From Odobenus rosmarus divergens (Eukaryota > Chordata > Mammalia > Carnivora > Odobenidae), in the NCBI RefSeq assembly GCF_000321225.1, contig NW_004450324.1:728622-792621 (forward strand): DNA of 64,000 nucleotides. Reading direction: 5' to 3'. This document shows positions 33,791-54,669 of this stretch, piece after piece. The first letter of the stretch is position 1. Each line of letters opens with the position of its first letter. The notes beneath the pieces were generated by a model that had not been told where the DNA came from, ran no database searches, and saw only the letters and a program-made list of their open reading frames with translations. The translations under genes and the position numbers were made by a program.

Positions 33791-34719
33791 ATCATGATGG
33801 TTGCCGAACCAGCAGCCCTTTCTCCCCTCTCTTCTCTCCACTGACAGATTTTGGCTCAAAAATAATAAAGAACATTCTATTAACTAGAGCTAATCAACAA
33901 GGTAATTAGGAGGTGGTGACCTTATCATTCTTCAGAGCTATTGGAGTGGAAACTTGTCATAGTGCAAATGTTGTTAGTGGAAACATCTTTTGAGACATCC
34001 TAGGCTACATGTCCTCTTCCAGCCAAGTCAGAATGTCTGGCTACCTACAGTATTATCTTGGATCGCAGTGTGTTAGCACGAGGGGGTCCCGACCCCAGTC
34101 AGCTAAGATCCCCTCCTTTCTCTCATTAATATCTCCAGGGCTAGCACTAGCCACGGTGATTAGGACAGTCCACCCCATTACCTCCCAGTGGCACTTCCAG
34201 CATCACTTCTCTGCATTGGCAAAAATACAGCCATAGGGAAACAGAGTATTTGTGGGATCCTGGTCATCTGTCCTTTCTCCTTTTTCTGATCTTAAAAGCT
34301 AAAAGATTCAAAGAGTTGGTCTTGGGTCAAGACAGATGATCTAAGGCCTTTATTGAGATTAGCAAAAGCTGATTACATATAAATTCTTGAAACAACTAAC
34401 AATAATATTAACAATAAATAAATAAAATCAATAACAACAGGAAAGAGAAAAAGGAAAGAAAGAAAATCTAGACAGAAAGCTTCAAGGACCTGAAAAATGG
34501 TGTATAAGTGCTTCTGTTATTTTATTGTGAGAAAAAATTTTAAGTTAGAATAGAGGAAAACAAAAAAGAGTCTATGTAAGCTCAGAATTAGGCATCGTTC
34601 TTATGCATAATATTATTGCCTAGGCAAGGCTCATGTTAGATTAATTTAGTAAAGTTTTTTTTACAGGTCAGTATTGAAGTTTAGGAAAGTAGTCTGTAAG
34701 ACTCCATTTCTACATAGTG

Positions 34720-34856
34720 GAGCTCAGTGGTTCTGAGTGTGAGCTCTGGTGTCAGACAGTCTGGGTTTGAATCCTGGCCCATACTTATCAGAAGTATGAG
34801 CTTGGGCAAACTGCCCACTTCCCTGTGACTTTATTTCTCCATCTCTAAAAAAACAT
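34720..34856 (+). repeat. MIR, 5' part, interrupted by L1
   Basis: It contains gtctgggtttgaatcctggc, gagcttgggcaaactgccc and tttctccatctctaaaa. The rest continues at about 35795-35905 after an inserted L1. Confidence 0.65.
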
Positions 34857-35790
34857 ATCTGATATCCAAAATATATAAAAACTTCTTCACCTCAATAACA
34901 AAAAATAAGTAACCTGATTAAAAAGTGGGCAAAGGCCTTGAATAGACACTTTTTTCAAAGAAGATACCCAAATAGCCAACAGGTAAATGAAAAGCTGTTC
35001 GACATCGCTAATCCCTGATGATCAAATAATGCAAATCAAAGTTACAGTGAGGTATCAACTTATACTTGTTAGGATGGCGATTATCAAGAAAGCAAAAGGT
35101 AAGCGTTGGTGAGGATGTGGAGAAATTGAAACCCTTGTGCCCTGTTAGGAATATGAAATGGAGCAGCTGCTATGGAAAACAGCATGGAGGGTCCTCAAAA
35201 AATTAAAAAAAGAAATATCATATGATCCAACTATCTCACTTCTGGATATTTATCTAAAAGAATTAAAATCAGGATCTCAAAGAGGTATTTGCACTCCCAT
35301 ATTCATTGCAGCACTATTCACCATAGCCCAGAATTGTTGGAATCTAAATGTTTACCAACAGATAAACCAACAAAGGAAAGGTGGTATATACCTACAGTGG
35401 AATATGATTTAGCCTTAAAAAGAAGGTAATCTTTCCATATGTGACAACATGGATGAAGCTGGGCACCTTATGCTAAGTCAAGTAAACCAGTCACAGAAGG
35501 ACAAATACTGCATGATTCCACTTACATGAGGTATGTAAAATAATCAAACTCATAGAAGCAGAAAATAGAATGGTGGTTTCCAGGGACTGGGGGCAGGGGA
35601 AATGGGGAGTTGCTGTTCAACCAGTATAAAATTTCATTTATGCAAAATGATTAGTTTCTAGAGATCTGCTATACAACATTGTGACTACACTTTGCAATAC
35701 CTTATTGTACACTTCATTTAAGAGAGTGGATCCCATATTAAGTGTTCTTACCACATTAAAAACAAATAAATGAAACAGCAGTAACAGCAA
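34857..35790 (+). mobile_element. L1 fragment: ORF2 C-terminus and 3'UTR
   Basis: A 5'-truncated old L1. The frame around 34980-35410 reads the C-terminal end of L1 ORF2 (RYQL, MEQLLWKTAWRVLKKLKKE, SYDPTISLL, FIAALFTIAQ) with several stops, followed by an L1 3'UTR and an A-rich end. It is non-functional and interrupts a MIR. Confidence 0.85.
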
Positions 35791-35794
35791 CAAA

Positions 35795-35905
35795 ACATGC
35801 CTGAGATATGGTTAGGGTTAGATGAAATCATTTGTGCGATATCCAAATGCATTAAGAACCTGACGCATACTAAGTATTAAATAACCATTGATAATATTTT
35901 TTTAT
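35795..35905 (+). repeat. MIR, 3' part
   Basis: It contains gttagatgaaatcatttgtg and ctgacgcatactaagtatta, continuing the MIR broken by the L1 at 34857. Confidence 0.5.
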
Positions 35906-36710
35906 TATACCTGTGGGAAGCTAGATTGCTTGGATTACTGATCCATAACCAGACACCACCATTCATTGGGTGGCATCATACTCGAGTTCCAGCTGCCATA
36001 TCTAAGAGAAAAAAACAGACACAGATGGCTGAGAGTGATTAGCACCCCCCACGCCCTCCCGAGCATAGGACTGAATGGTTTGCACCCAGGGCTTGTGCTA
36101 TGTATCTATAGTGGAACCCTTTCCATGTCCAGTTTCTCAAAAGGGACTGAAATGGAACTGTTCAGGGCAGTTGCTGGTTGTAGAATGTGACAGAATGCTA
36201 TGTTGCCTTGCCTGACCTATTTCAGGCCAGAATGCTATTTATTTCCAGGGACTAATCAGGCAAGAGCTGTGATCTGGTTCTTTCTCAGGCAGGTGCTGTG
36301 TGCAAAAAGAGCTTGGAGATTCAGCTAAACTAGACTCTGCACTAGAGCCCTGGCTATTTTAGTGCCTCATATATATAGTAGGATGGAAATTATTCATATT
36401 TTCTTTTTGAAAATGAGTCACAGAGTTGAGAAAGAATGTCAGTATTATGAATATTAACAGAATTGTCTTATTTTTTAACAGGCAAAAATTCATGAAACTG
36501 GTGACCAGCATTGTCCTTATAAACTGTGGCTTAGATTAGATTGTTACAAATAATTCCTATATAATAAAAGGCTTTCCATTTTGAGACTGTTTAGCTATTT
36601 CCTCCAGACTGATGGGACTCTGATCTTTCACATTCCTGAGAATTATTTGGATTAATAGAGAATAAAGCCAAAATTGGTCATTTTTCTTAGAAGTTCCAGG
36701 CTATTTTCTT

Positions 36711-36901
36711 TTTTAAAGATTTTATTTATTTATCTGACAGAGAGAGAGACAGTGTGAGAGGGAACACAAGCAGGGGCAGAGGGAGAGGGAGAAGCAGGCT
36801 TCCCGCGGAGCAGGGAGCCCCATGTGGGGCTCGATCCCAGGACCCTGGGATCATGACCTGAGCCGAAGGCAGACGCTTAAGACTGAGCCACCCAGGCGCC
36901 C
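36711..36901 (-). mobile_element. CAN-SINE
   Basis: A full-length minus element. The duplication ccaggctattttctt is at 36696-36710 and 36902-36916. Confidence 0.95.
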
Positions 36902-36989
36902 CCAGGCTATTTTCTTTATTAGATATTGGCTGGGTTGCCCGAGGAAGTTATGGGTTTCTGGAAAGGTATATTATATTATATTATATTAT

Positions 36990-37196
36990 TTTTAAAAATT
37001 TTTTAAAGATTTTTTATTTATTTGAGAGAGAGAGAATGAGAGGGAGAGACACAGAGCACAAGAGGGGGGAGGGTCAGAGGGAGAAGCAGTCTCCCCGCTG
37101 AGCAGGGAGCCCGATGTGGGACTCGATCCCAGGACTCCAGGATCATTACCAGAGCTGAAGGCAGTTGCTTAACCAGCTGAGCCACACAGGCGCCCC
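36990..37196 (-). mobile_element. CAN-SINE inserted beside an older SINE tail
   Basis: A minus element with tail aaaaattttttaaagatttt and head gctgagccacacaggcgcccc, flanked by TTATA and TTTTA repeats. Confidence 0.9.
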
Positions 37197-37260
37197 TTTA
37201 TTTTATTTTATTTTATTTTATTTTATTTTATTTTATTTTATTTTATTATTTTATTTTTTA
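37197..37260. repeat. (TTTTA)n repeat grown from a SINE tail
   Basis: About 12 TTTTA units between two minus-strand SINEs. It likely expanded from the A-rich tail of the older SINE. Confidence 0.9.
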
Positions 37261-37398
37261 GAGGAGGGGAGGGGCAGAGAGAGAATCTTAAGCAGGCTCC
37301 ACGCCCAGCACAGAGCCCGACCTCATAACCCTGAGATGATAATCTGAGCTGAAATAAAGAGTCAGGCACTTAACCAGTTGAGCCACCCAAGCACCCCA
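37261..37398 (-). mobile_element. CAN-SINE, older diverged copy
   Basis: It contains gcaggctccacgcccagcac, agagcccgacctcataacc and ttaaccagttgagccaccc. Its divergence marks it as the oldest of this cluster. Confidence 0.8.
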
Positions 37399-37779
37399 GG
37401 AGAGATTTTAACTTGAAGTGGTTCTCTTTAGCCTGGATGGCTTGGCCATATCATCCTATAGGCAGAGAAGTGGATGAAATGATTCCTGATGCTCCCTGTA
37501 CTGTGTGACCACTGAGCCCAGAAAGGCTCAACATGGACAGAGGTTCCTTCACAGTGTCTAGGGACCAATAGATGATGAGAAGTCACCATGGCAACTAGTT
37601 TCCAAAGGGAAGCTTACAGAAGAATCAGAGGTAGGAGCCCTCGTGGAAGTAGTCAGAAGCTTAAGGAAGTTTCAGAATTTTAATCAAACTGATTCTTTAA
37701 AAGCACAACCAATGACATTGGCAAGCCCTATATTAAGTGATAGATTGCCCCCTAGTCAGAAAGGCTCATATAGGCTGAT

Positions 37780-38580
37780 TTCTAAATTCATTCAATAAGT
37801 ATTTTTGAATAGTGGTCTGTGTGCCTGCACTGTGCTAGGCAAGGGAATATAAAGATAAACAAAGCATCATGGCTCCTGATTTCATGAACCTTAAAGTCTG
37901 GTTGGGGAGACCCATATTAACTAACTAACCACACAAATATGTAATGACAGACTGTGATAAGTGCCCTGTGCAAGACAGAAACCTAGTTGGGATACAAAGA
38001 CTGTGGTCAGAATTTGGAAATGTATAGGCTTCCCTGAGGAAGGGGCTGAGATCTACAGGATGATGAAACTAGATAAGCAGGTAAAATGGAAACTTTCTAG
38101 GCAAGAGCATGGGCAAAGGCTCTGAGGGGGCTGGCTGAGGAGGAGAATAGCCTAAAATGAGGCTAATGAGGAGTGCTGGGGCAATGTCATTTATGTAATG
38201 CATTTTAGTTCTTAGCCAAAATGCAATGGGAACACATTGGAGGGTTAAAGAAAATGGTGGTGGGGAGAAGAGTAGAATAATCAGATTTGAATTTTGAACA
38301 ATTCTGACTGCAGTGAGGAGAAATCATTGGAGGTATACAAGGGTAAATATGCTATCGTTGAGATAAGAGATGATGAAAGCTTGAACAGATGATTGCCCTG
38401 GAGATGAGTAGTAGACTTGAGATATCTCCTTAGGAGATCAAATTGATAATAGTTGGTGCTTGCCAGGGAAAGGGTAGGTGGGGTGAGAGAGATGGAACCT
38501 CCAGATTTGAATACCTTGTGGATATCCAGATAGAGCCACAGAGGACATAGTGGGATATTTTAGATCAGATCAGAGGAAAA
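37780..38580 (-). repeat. Ancient interspersed repeat, probably L2-type antisense
   Basis: It begins ttcattcaataagtattttt and contains gcactgtgctaggcaaggg, ggcaaaggctctgagg, gatcaaattg and a long degraded body. This order matches an ancient LINE read in reverse. Family assignment is from memory and moderate. Confidence 0.4.
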
Positions 38581-38589
38581 GTCTGGGAG

Positions 38590-40500
38590 GTTCTCCTGGT
38601 GCCTCCAAACTAAGTGAGGAAAGATCCCCATAAGTGAGAGGTGGTAGAAAGACAACATCTCAATTTATCCTGACCATAGATTCCTGGAGAAGCTCCTCTA
38701 AGGCATCCTGAGTAGCAGCCTCAGCTTTTGGATTATATTAAGCTCTATGAAGGAAGGGACCATGTCGTTCCTTACTGGCCAGGACTTAGCAGAATGCCCA
38801 GTATATGTCCTCCCAAATGCTATAGATAAAAATACGGTATTTTCCCAAAAGCACAGAGAATATTAGAAGTGATGGTGAGAGGGAGAGAAGTCTGGGCAGT
38901 CATACCTCAGACTCCTGGCGCGGTGGCCTTCCCATGTCCCTCCCTTCCTCTCTACCTTTCTTCCAGGTATGGTGCTTTTGTTGAGACTGTATCTTTATAT
39001 TCCAAATACTGCCACCTTCTCATTTAGTTTTAAAAGCTTTAAAGGTTGCTTGGGCGATATATTTGGTTTTATTTTGAGATGACACCATATTTGGGAGCAT
39101 TCATTTTAGTAGAACACTTTTGGATTGAATGAAACAGGGATTTGCCAGTGGTAGTGACTTGGAGAAATGAGCAAAGAACTCAGGCCTAGGTAAAACAAAG
39201 GAAATAATACCATTAGGTAGACCCAACAACACAACTGGAATGGTTGGAAGTTCAGCAAAGCAGGTTCCTGCAGATTTTAGACATTTGCAGCCATGGAGTC
39301 CAGGAAGATCAGGGAGCAGCAGGCCAGACATTTTTAGAATAGTGAAACGAAGCCAGGATCTGGGAATTCAAGGTGGGATGGAAGAGCCCCAGCAAACAAC
39401 GTTGATGAACTTCAACTCCAAGACAAGCTGTGCAAGGGTTACCTAACCCGCAGGTGGTTAATGCAACAAGAAGAAATTAGAGATCTAAGGTGAACTGTCA
39501 CTGGGGCTAGGACCAAGATGGGGATGACTTCACGGGGAAGTAGTGACAATAGTTTAGATAACTTTGCCTGAGAATTCTTCTGATTCTTGCTGTGATTTTC
39601 TTCATTTTCATGCAAAAAGGATGAGTGTCTTTTCCCCTTAAAATAATGACATATATATGCAGGTGGACTGACACCATCGGAAATTCGATTTTTCAAAGTC
39701 ATTAATATGTTGTAAATGTGAAAGGAGGAGATTACCTCATAAACAGATGATGTTTCCAGAAAGGTGAATGAAAATGAACAGAATTACTGATCTCTTCAAA
39801 TGGGTATCGTTTCATGCAGCAGATATTAACTATTTTCTTCACAATAAGTATGTGTGTGTGTGTGTGTGTGTGTGTGTACACAATGTAATTTTCCTGGCTC
39901 TTTCACCCTATATTATTTAGCAACAAATATTGAATTTTGACACTTCAGGTTTTTCGTGTGAATCTTCAACCAACCTACGTGAGCGATACCGGGTGTTGGC
40001 ATCTGGGGAAGCATCCGTGTAGAGAACTTGCTTTTGGAGGAGGTGTGAGGCCAAGCTCAATCCAGTTGAGGACCACAAATATGAGCAAGGAGCAGGCCTG
40101 CTGTCACTGTAACTGTAGGCCAAAGAGTCCTAATTTAGCTCTATATCTGTATGGGGCTTCAGAGACACCTCAAGTACAGGCTTTCCAACCATCTTGGGTG
40201 TAAGTTGTTTCAGAAATTCTGGGTCTTGTTGTATTTCCAATCGCCATAATAAACATACATGCCCTAGGTTTTCCTTCTTCGGAACGACTGATTACCAGCT
40301 TTCCACAGATAGCTGTGTACGCATCCGTGCTCACTGTGGCCATGAATGGGCTGTGCACCCTCCTTAGCTCCCTCGAGACCACGCAGGCTTGTCTTGGACT
40401 CTCCCTCCCTCCACTCGCATACTTGCTTCTTCTTCTCGGGCCTCTTGCTCTTCTGCTCTTTCCCTCCCCTCCCACTTGCAATCCTACTTAGTGTTTCTCT
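38590..40500. other. Intergenic DNA downstream of DHRS9
   Basis: A probable L2 3' fragment lies near 38735-38815 (ctatgaaggaagggaccatg). The rest looks unique, with the (TG)n at 39851. No exon seen. Confidence 0.45.
39851..39877. repeat. (TG)n microsatellite
   Basis: About 13 TG units within otherwise unique A/T-rich DNA. Confidence 0.95.
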
Positions 40501-40501
40501 G

Positions 40502-40595
40502 CTCCCCTTAGTTTATACCAGTCACACGACGCTTCCTCACCCTTCCTTCTCCCCTTAGTTTATACCAGTCACACGATGCTTCCTCACCCTTCCTT
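40502..40595 (+). repeat. 47-bp tandem duplication
   Basis: The unit starting ctccccttagtttatacc occurs twice back to back (40502-40548 and 40549-40595) with a single difference (cacgacg versus cacgatg). Confidence 0.95.
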
Positions 40596-40844
40596 CTCCT
40601 GGCCGCCCACCACGGCTTACAAAACTGAGTTCCAGTCCTTCAGAGTCTTCTCAGCAAAATAACCACACCCAATCCACTCAGCAAAGTATTCTACTTATCT
40701 CGGAACGTTGTGATAAGGGACACATAATTAACATTCTGGAGTTCAAGGGGCGGGGGCTAGAAGCATGGGGCTGGTGGTGGTAGAGAGCATTTTGGATGGG
40801 AAAGGCTTTCAATTTCCCTTACATCGATTAAGCAGGCAAAACCT

Positions 40845-41271
40845 AAATTTTTTTTAAATGTTTTATTTATTTATTCATGAGAGTCAGAGAGAGAGAGAGA
40901 GAGGCAGAGGCAGAGGGAGAGAAGCAGGTTCCCCCCCCAGCAGGGAGCCCGATGCAGGACTCGATCCCAGGACCCTGGGATCATGACCTGAGCCGAAGGC
41001 AGACGCTCAACCATCTGAGCCACCCACATGCCCCGCAAAACCTAAATTTTGAGCCCTTCTATGGGATAGGTCATCGCTGCCCTTCTTTTCAAAGAAGTCC
41101 TAAAAAGGGACCCTGGGACATTCCCAGTGTGGGTGGGACCCCCTCATTTATCAAAAGAAGCACGATCTAAATGAGGCCAGTTTGGATTAGGTGAGGAATG
41201 AGACCAAGGAGATGTGTCCTTGAAAGCAGCCAATCTCATAGCCTAGGGGCAGGCATTTGTTGTCAGCTGAG
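40845..41271 (-). other. DHRS9: Predicted DHRS9 3'UTR, ending in a same-strand SINE
   Basis: Reading from the TGA on the minus strand, I find no AATAAA before the CAN-SINE at 41034-40851. The A-rich tail of that SINE contains AATAAATAAATAAA on the DHRS9 sense strand (complement of about 40862-40875). The SINE is therefore placed to give the poly(A) signal of a UTR of about 420 bases. The end is inferred. Confidence 0.4.
40851..41034 (-). mobile_element. CAN-SINE in DHRS9 3'UTR region, same strand
   Basis: A full-length element of the ATTCATGAGAG subfamily. The duplication gcaaaacctaaattt is at 40836-40850 and 41035-41049. Its sense strand is that of DHRS9 and its tail offers repeated AATAAA. 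Confidence 0.95.
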
Positions 41272-50196
<8,925 letters not shown>

Positions 50197-50199
50197 TCA

Positions 50200-52070
50200 A
50201 AATTAGAAAGAAAATTTAAATTAGTACCATCAAGGTGCTATAACCCAACATTGATGAACTTCAGATATTTTAATGCATTCGAATGAATAAATAGTTAAAA
50301 AAATAACTATTATTTGGCTAGGAAGATAGCCATTTAAGTGATAAACCATTCCTCTAAAATAATGCAAAAACTAACCAAACCATAGCCAGAGAAAGTAAAC
50401 AGGAGAGAGGTGCCATGGCAAAGCTGACACAAGTCATTGGGTTGATGTGACAGTAATCTCATGTATGAATTCATCTATCTGAACCATAGACTGTCACGGT
50501 AAAGTCTTATCTCTTGCTACTTCATGAAATTCAAGAGTAGAATAGGCAAATCTATTAGAAAATGTTCGATTCCAATTGATTGATTAGATTCTTAATTATT
50601 TTTATACTGTCAGGCAAAGTAGTTGCCACTATGAAAATATTTCCAAGTTGGTTTCCATTTTCTTATTTTCAGTGGGCTATGGTCATCCTTCAACCCAACT
50701 CTGAGACCATCCCAACTCCATGCAGAGAGTATGCAAGTGCGCATCCACCAGGGAGTTCGTGGAGAAAGGGTGGGATGAATGGGAAGCGACTGAGGGATGA
50801 TGGCCGAAGGCACAGCATCCCACACAGAATCAAGAAGCCTCAGATTCTATTCTCTTTGGACACTAGCTTTCTGTGAGAAAAAGAAACACATGACATAGAA
50901 CAAAGGAAAGCAAATTCTTTCTGGAAAATCATGAGGCGTTGACCGTAAGTGCAGCAGAATGACCTGGAAAACTAATTAGTCCAGGCTAGAGGTGGCCTAC
51001 GGCCTAAAATCAAACAGGTGGAGGGTTTCCTTTCTCCTTTCCTCAGAAGACTACCACTTGCATTTTCCCTAAGCATGTATTACCTTTTTATCTTTTTCTA
51101 AACAAAAAAAAATTATTTCATGTAGGCTGACTGTACCAATTTAGAAATACCACAGTTGTTTTGGATTAAAAACAAATGTTAAAGAAAGAATACTATATTA
51201 ATTTTATAGTTCTTTTTTTTAAAGTGGGCTTGATCTCATGACCTTGAGATCAAGACCTGAGCCAGATGCTTAACCAACCTAGCCACCCAGGTGCCCCTAT
51301 TAATTTTATAGTCTTGGCCATTTAAATGCATATGCCATCTTAAAAGTTATACTAATTATTATACAATGTTTGGCTGCAAAATAACAGTTGTGAATGAATC
51401 AAGCTATTGTATTATTGAAAACAAGTGTGATACTAATTTGGAAGTGTAATATCAAAAGTATCACAGGGTGAGATTTCAGACTATTTTGGGATATAAAATC
51501 CCATATATTACAGTATCGTTTACAAAGACAGCCAATACTATCATTTTATCGTGGGTACCGATCGCCTGGGAAGAGCAAGCTATCGCACAGTAGGAAGTGA
51601 ACAAGAACCAGAGGGCATTTGACTGCTTGCCTCAGGTCTGACCATCACAGCGGCTCAGCCTCCTAGCTCGGTCATAGGCAACCCAAAGGAAGGAGATCAT
51701 TAGGTCCCACCCCACATCGGAACAGCTCTGGGTCTGTGGCTCTCTCTGACTTTGGAAGCAAGAGGGGTCACAGAGAACATCACCTGTGGGAAAGATCTTA
51801 CTTCTTTCCCTTTTGACTCAGAAAGTTTCCTTGCTTTGCCCTATGTTCACACATATCTCTGCCCTTCATCTAGATTCACCCTTAGAATCAAGAGGGGCCT
51901 TGAGTGCTTCATAGAGGACAATGAATAAGCCCTGGAGTTGAAGTTCAGACCTCACGGATGCTTCTGGAATCATGACTGTTCATGAACACTATGTTCAAAG
52001 TACTTTCAAGGCCAAGCAATTTTATAAACTTTGGGCTTTTTTTTTTTTATAGGTATTTCCTGGTTTTTCA
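50200..52070. other. DNA upstream of the DHRS9 coding region
   Basis: It should contain DHRS9 5' intron or leader sequence. I cannot place the non-coding first exon or promoter. Only the truncated SINE at 51211 is clear. Confidence 0.4.
51211..51297 (-). mobile_element. CAN-SINE, truncated
   Basis: Only the head half remains (gcttgatctcatgacc and agccacccaggtgcccc). The duplication tattaattttatagt is at 51196-51210 and 51298-51312, so it inserted already short or was deleted inside. Confidence 0.9.
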
Positions 52071-52079
52071 TTTGAACCG

Positions 52080-52330
52080 TTAAAAAAATTGTTCATTTTT
52101 TTTTCTGCTTGTGAAAGTAACTTATGCTCATGGTAAAAATAATTTGGAAAATACAGAAAAAATTAAAGAACGAAGTAATGATTATCACATTTGACTCAAT
52201 ATTTTTGGTACATATTTTCTTCCAGGTTTTTTTCCTGTATATGTATTTCTTTCCCTAATAAGGAATATAAACATACACACAGAATTATACACATACACTC
52301 ATGTGCACACATACATACAACTTTGTTTCT
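52080..52330 (+). repeat. Possible old L1-type A/T-rich repeat
   Basis: It contains gtgaaagtaacttatgctca, tttggaaaatacagaaaaa and ttcttccaggtttttttcc, resembling ancient L1 3'-UTR sequence. Low certainty. Confidence 0.3.
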
Positions 52331-53039
52331 ACTGCTTTATAAGGAACAGATTATTTCAGACAAAAAAATCACTCAATGTAATATATCTTCTTCACTGCTC
52401 AAGGAAATTTTGGGCTCTGCTTTCATCTTTCTTCCTGGCAAAAGATCTTTGGCTAAAGAAAGAAGAGGTAAGAGAACTGTCCATTGATAAAACTAAGTCC
52501 AAGGTAAATATTAAAATACGGTAGGTTTGAGCAAACTGGTTGATTCTTTTCTTATAGCTGTGCCTGTTCCTAAAGCAGTCAAGTTTGTAGATGATCATGG
52601 CTTAATAATTTGGCACAGTTTCCCAAATCTTTCTTGTGTAGGAGTTATTGATTTGTGGCAAATTAATGTCCATGTAGTAGAATTTTCCCTTCTCAAATAT
52701 ATAAATATGTTAAAAAGTGTATAATTTTGAGGTGAGGTGTTGGTGTAACTACCTCTTGGGAAATTTCATGTGTAGACATTTTAAGGAAATTTCATATTTA
52801 TAAATTCAACTAGTATAGTGTTTTGTTCAAGTCTAGCCTCAATAAATTGAATAATTGAATAACTAAATGTTGAATCGTTTTCTAAGTGGATTCTGTAGCC
52901 TTCATTGCAATCCAAATCTCATGGAGTTATTTGAAGAAGCCAAATGCTCTTGGGGTTTAATGTGTCTTGGATCAGAGAGTAGAAACTTTCTATGTCATCA
53001 TGTTTTGCTTGGGGCAAGCAGAAGGGGAGAATAGTGAAA

Positions 53040-53175
53040 GAATGGTTCGCATTTGTGAAGCATTCTGCACTGCACTTTTACATATAGATCTCATTTGATT
53101 CTCCCAACAGCCTTTTGAATTAGGGCACATTATTTGCCTCATTTTATAGAAGAGTTAATATGCCAACTAATAAAT
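53040..53175 (-). repeat. MIR-type element
   Basis: It contains tttgtgaagcattctgcact, tgattctcccaacagcc and ttgcctcattttatagaaga. Confidence 0.5.
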
Positions 53176-53184
53176 GTAAAAGAA

Positions 53185-53944
53185 ATGATGGAGTTAGAAA
53201 AATCACCATTTGGCAACTGTAATAGTAACAATTACATCAGGCAAGAATGATCAATGGATGCTAACACTAGTAGGTGAAATTCTGATAAGAAACAATAATT
53301 ATAGAATCTCAAAAAAAATCTCCCCATAAGATATGTACTAATGAAAAAGAGAGCAATAATAATTTCACAGTGGAGAAATCTGACAGATACCACTTTAATC
53401 AAGTGATACAAATTAACACTGCTAGTTGTGGGACAAACCAACATCACGTGCCTCCTGGTGTGTTGCACTGGGAAAGACACAGCAGCACTTTCGTGCATAA
53501 ATGGAAGCTAATCCTGCATGAAGACATATCCCCCAATTCTGCACAATATATGGCCTATACTCTTTAAAAATGTCAAAGTCATGAAGGAAAAGAAAGATTG
53601 AAGATTGCTCCAGATAAATGGAGAATAAAGAGATGTGATAACTCAATGCAATATGTGATACTGGACCAGAAAACTACTTTTTTCTTTTGCCAGAAAGAAC
53701 ATTATTTGCTCAACTAGTGAAATTTGAGTAAGATTTATTGATCTGATAAGTAATATTGCATTCTCAAGAAATATTAATTTCTCAATTTTTATAATTTACT
53801 ATGATTATGTAGAAAGTGTCCTGCTTTTAGGAAATACACACTGAAGTATTTAAAGATTAAGTAGCACCAAGTCTTCAACTTACTCTCAAAGTTAAGAAAA
53901 TAGTAAGAATATTTAAACGTGTAAACACATTAAGGAAGCAGTTT
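53185..53944 (+). mobile_element. Old L1 3'UTR, left part
   Basis: It contains gtcatgaaggaaaagaaaga, gattgctccagataaatgg and gtgataactcaatgcaatat, matching old L1M 3' ends. It continues after 54260. Confidence 0.55.
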
Positions 53945-54258
53945 AAGTGTCCATTGATAGATGAATGGATAAGGAAGCTGTGTTTGCCAAACCACAAACA
54001 GGTGGTTGCTGGGGGGGATGGGTGAAATAGGTGAAGGGGATTAAGAGAGACAAACTTCCATTTGTGAAATAAATAAATTCCAGGGATAAAAATAGAGCAT
54101 AGGAAATATAGTCAATAATAACGTAATAACTTGTATGGAGATAGGTGGTGAGCATTTTGTAATGTATATAAATGTCAAGTTACTACCTTGTACACCTGAA
54201 ACTAATATACTATTGTATACTAACGATACTTCAATTAAATATAAAACAACAACAGCAA
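53945..54258 (+). mobile_element. Younger L1 3' end inserted in an old L1
   Basis: It starts agtgtccattgatagatgaa and contains tacacctgaaactaatatac, then tcaattaaatataaaacaac with an A-rich tail. Both are classic L1 3'-end marks. Confidence 0.75.
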
Positions 54259-54259
54259 C

Positions 54260-54420
54260 AAAACCCCCACATACATATGGATATAAAGAGAGAATGACAA
54301 TGCAAATGTGGTAAATGTTAATATTTGGAGATTCTGGGTTGTATTATTCTTTCAACTTTTCCATAAGTTTGAAATTATTTCAAAATAAAAAAGTAAAAAT
54401 TTGGCAAGGGAAAATAAAGA
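54260..54420 (+). mobile_element. Old L1 3'UTR, right part
   Basis: It contains gcaaatgtggtaaatgttaa, caacttttccataagtttga and aattatttcaaaataaaaa, the terminal part of the old L1. Confidence 0.65.
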
Positions 54421-54467
54421 ATTTTATTTTAAAGTAAAGTGTTTTTTTTAATCACACATGGATTTCT

Positions 54468-54669
54468 TTTCTTTTTTTTTTTAGATTTTATTTATTTACT
54501 TGACAGAGAGAGACGCAGAGAGAGAGGGAACACAAGCAGGGGGAGTGGGAGAGGGAGAAGCAGGCTTCCCGCTGAGCAGGGAGCCTGATGCGGGGCTCGA
54601 TCCCAGGACCCTGGGATCATGACCCCACCTGAAGGCAGACGCCTAATGACTGAGCCACCCAGGCGCCCC
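54468..54669 (-). mobile_element. CAN-SINE
   Basis: A full-length minus element with the GAACACAAGCAGGGGGAGTG middle and gagccacccaggcgccccg head. Confidence 0.93.

Noticed and set aside
34980..35412. Possible gene with a reverse-transcriptase-like end.
   Set aside because: It is the dead C-terminal part of an L1 ORF2, listed as a mobile element.
39917..40123. Minus-strand IELG tested as an IEPG-like dehydrogenase exon.
   Set aside because: No flanking similarity on either side. Chance.
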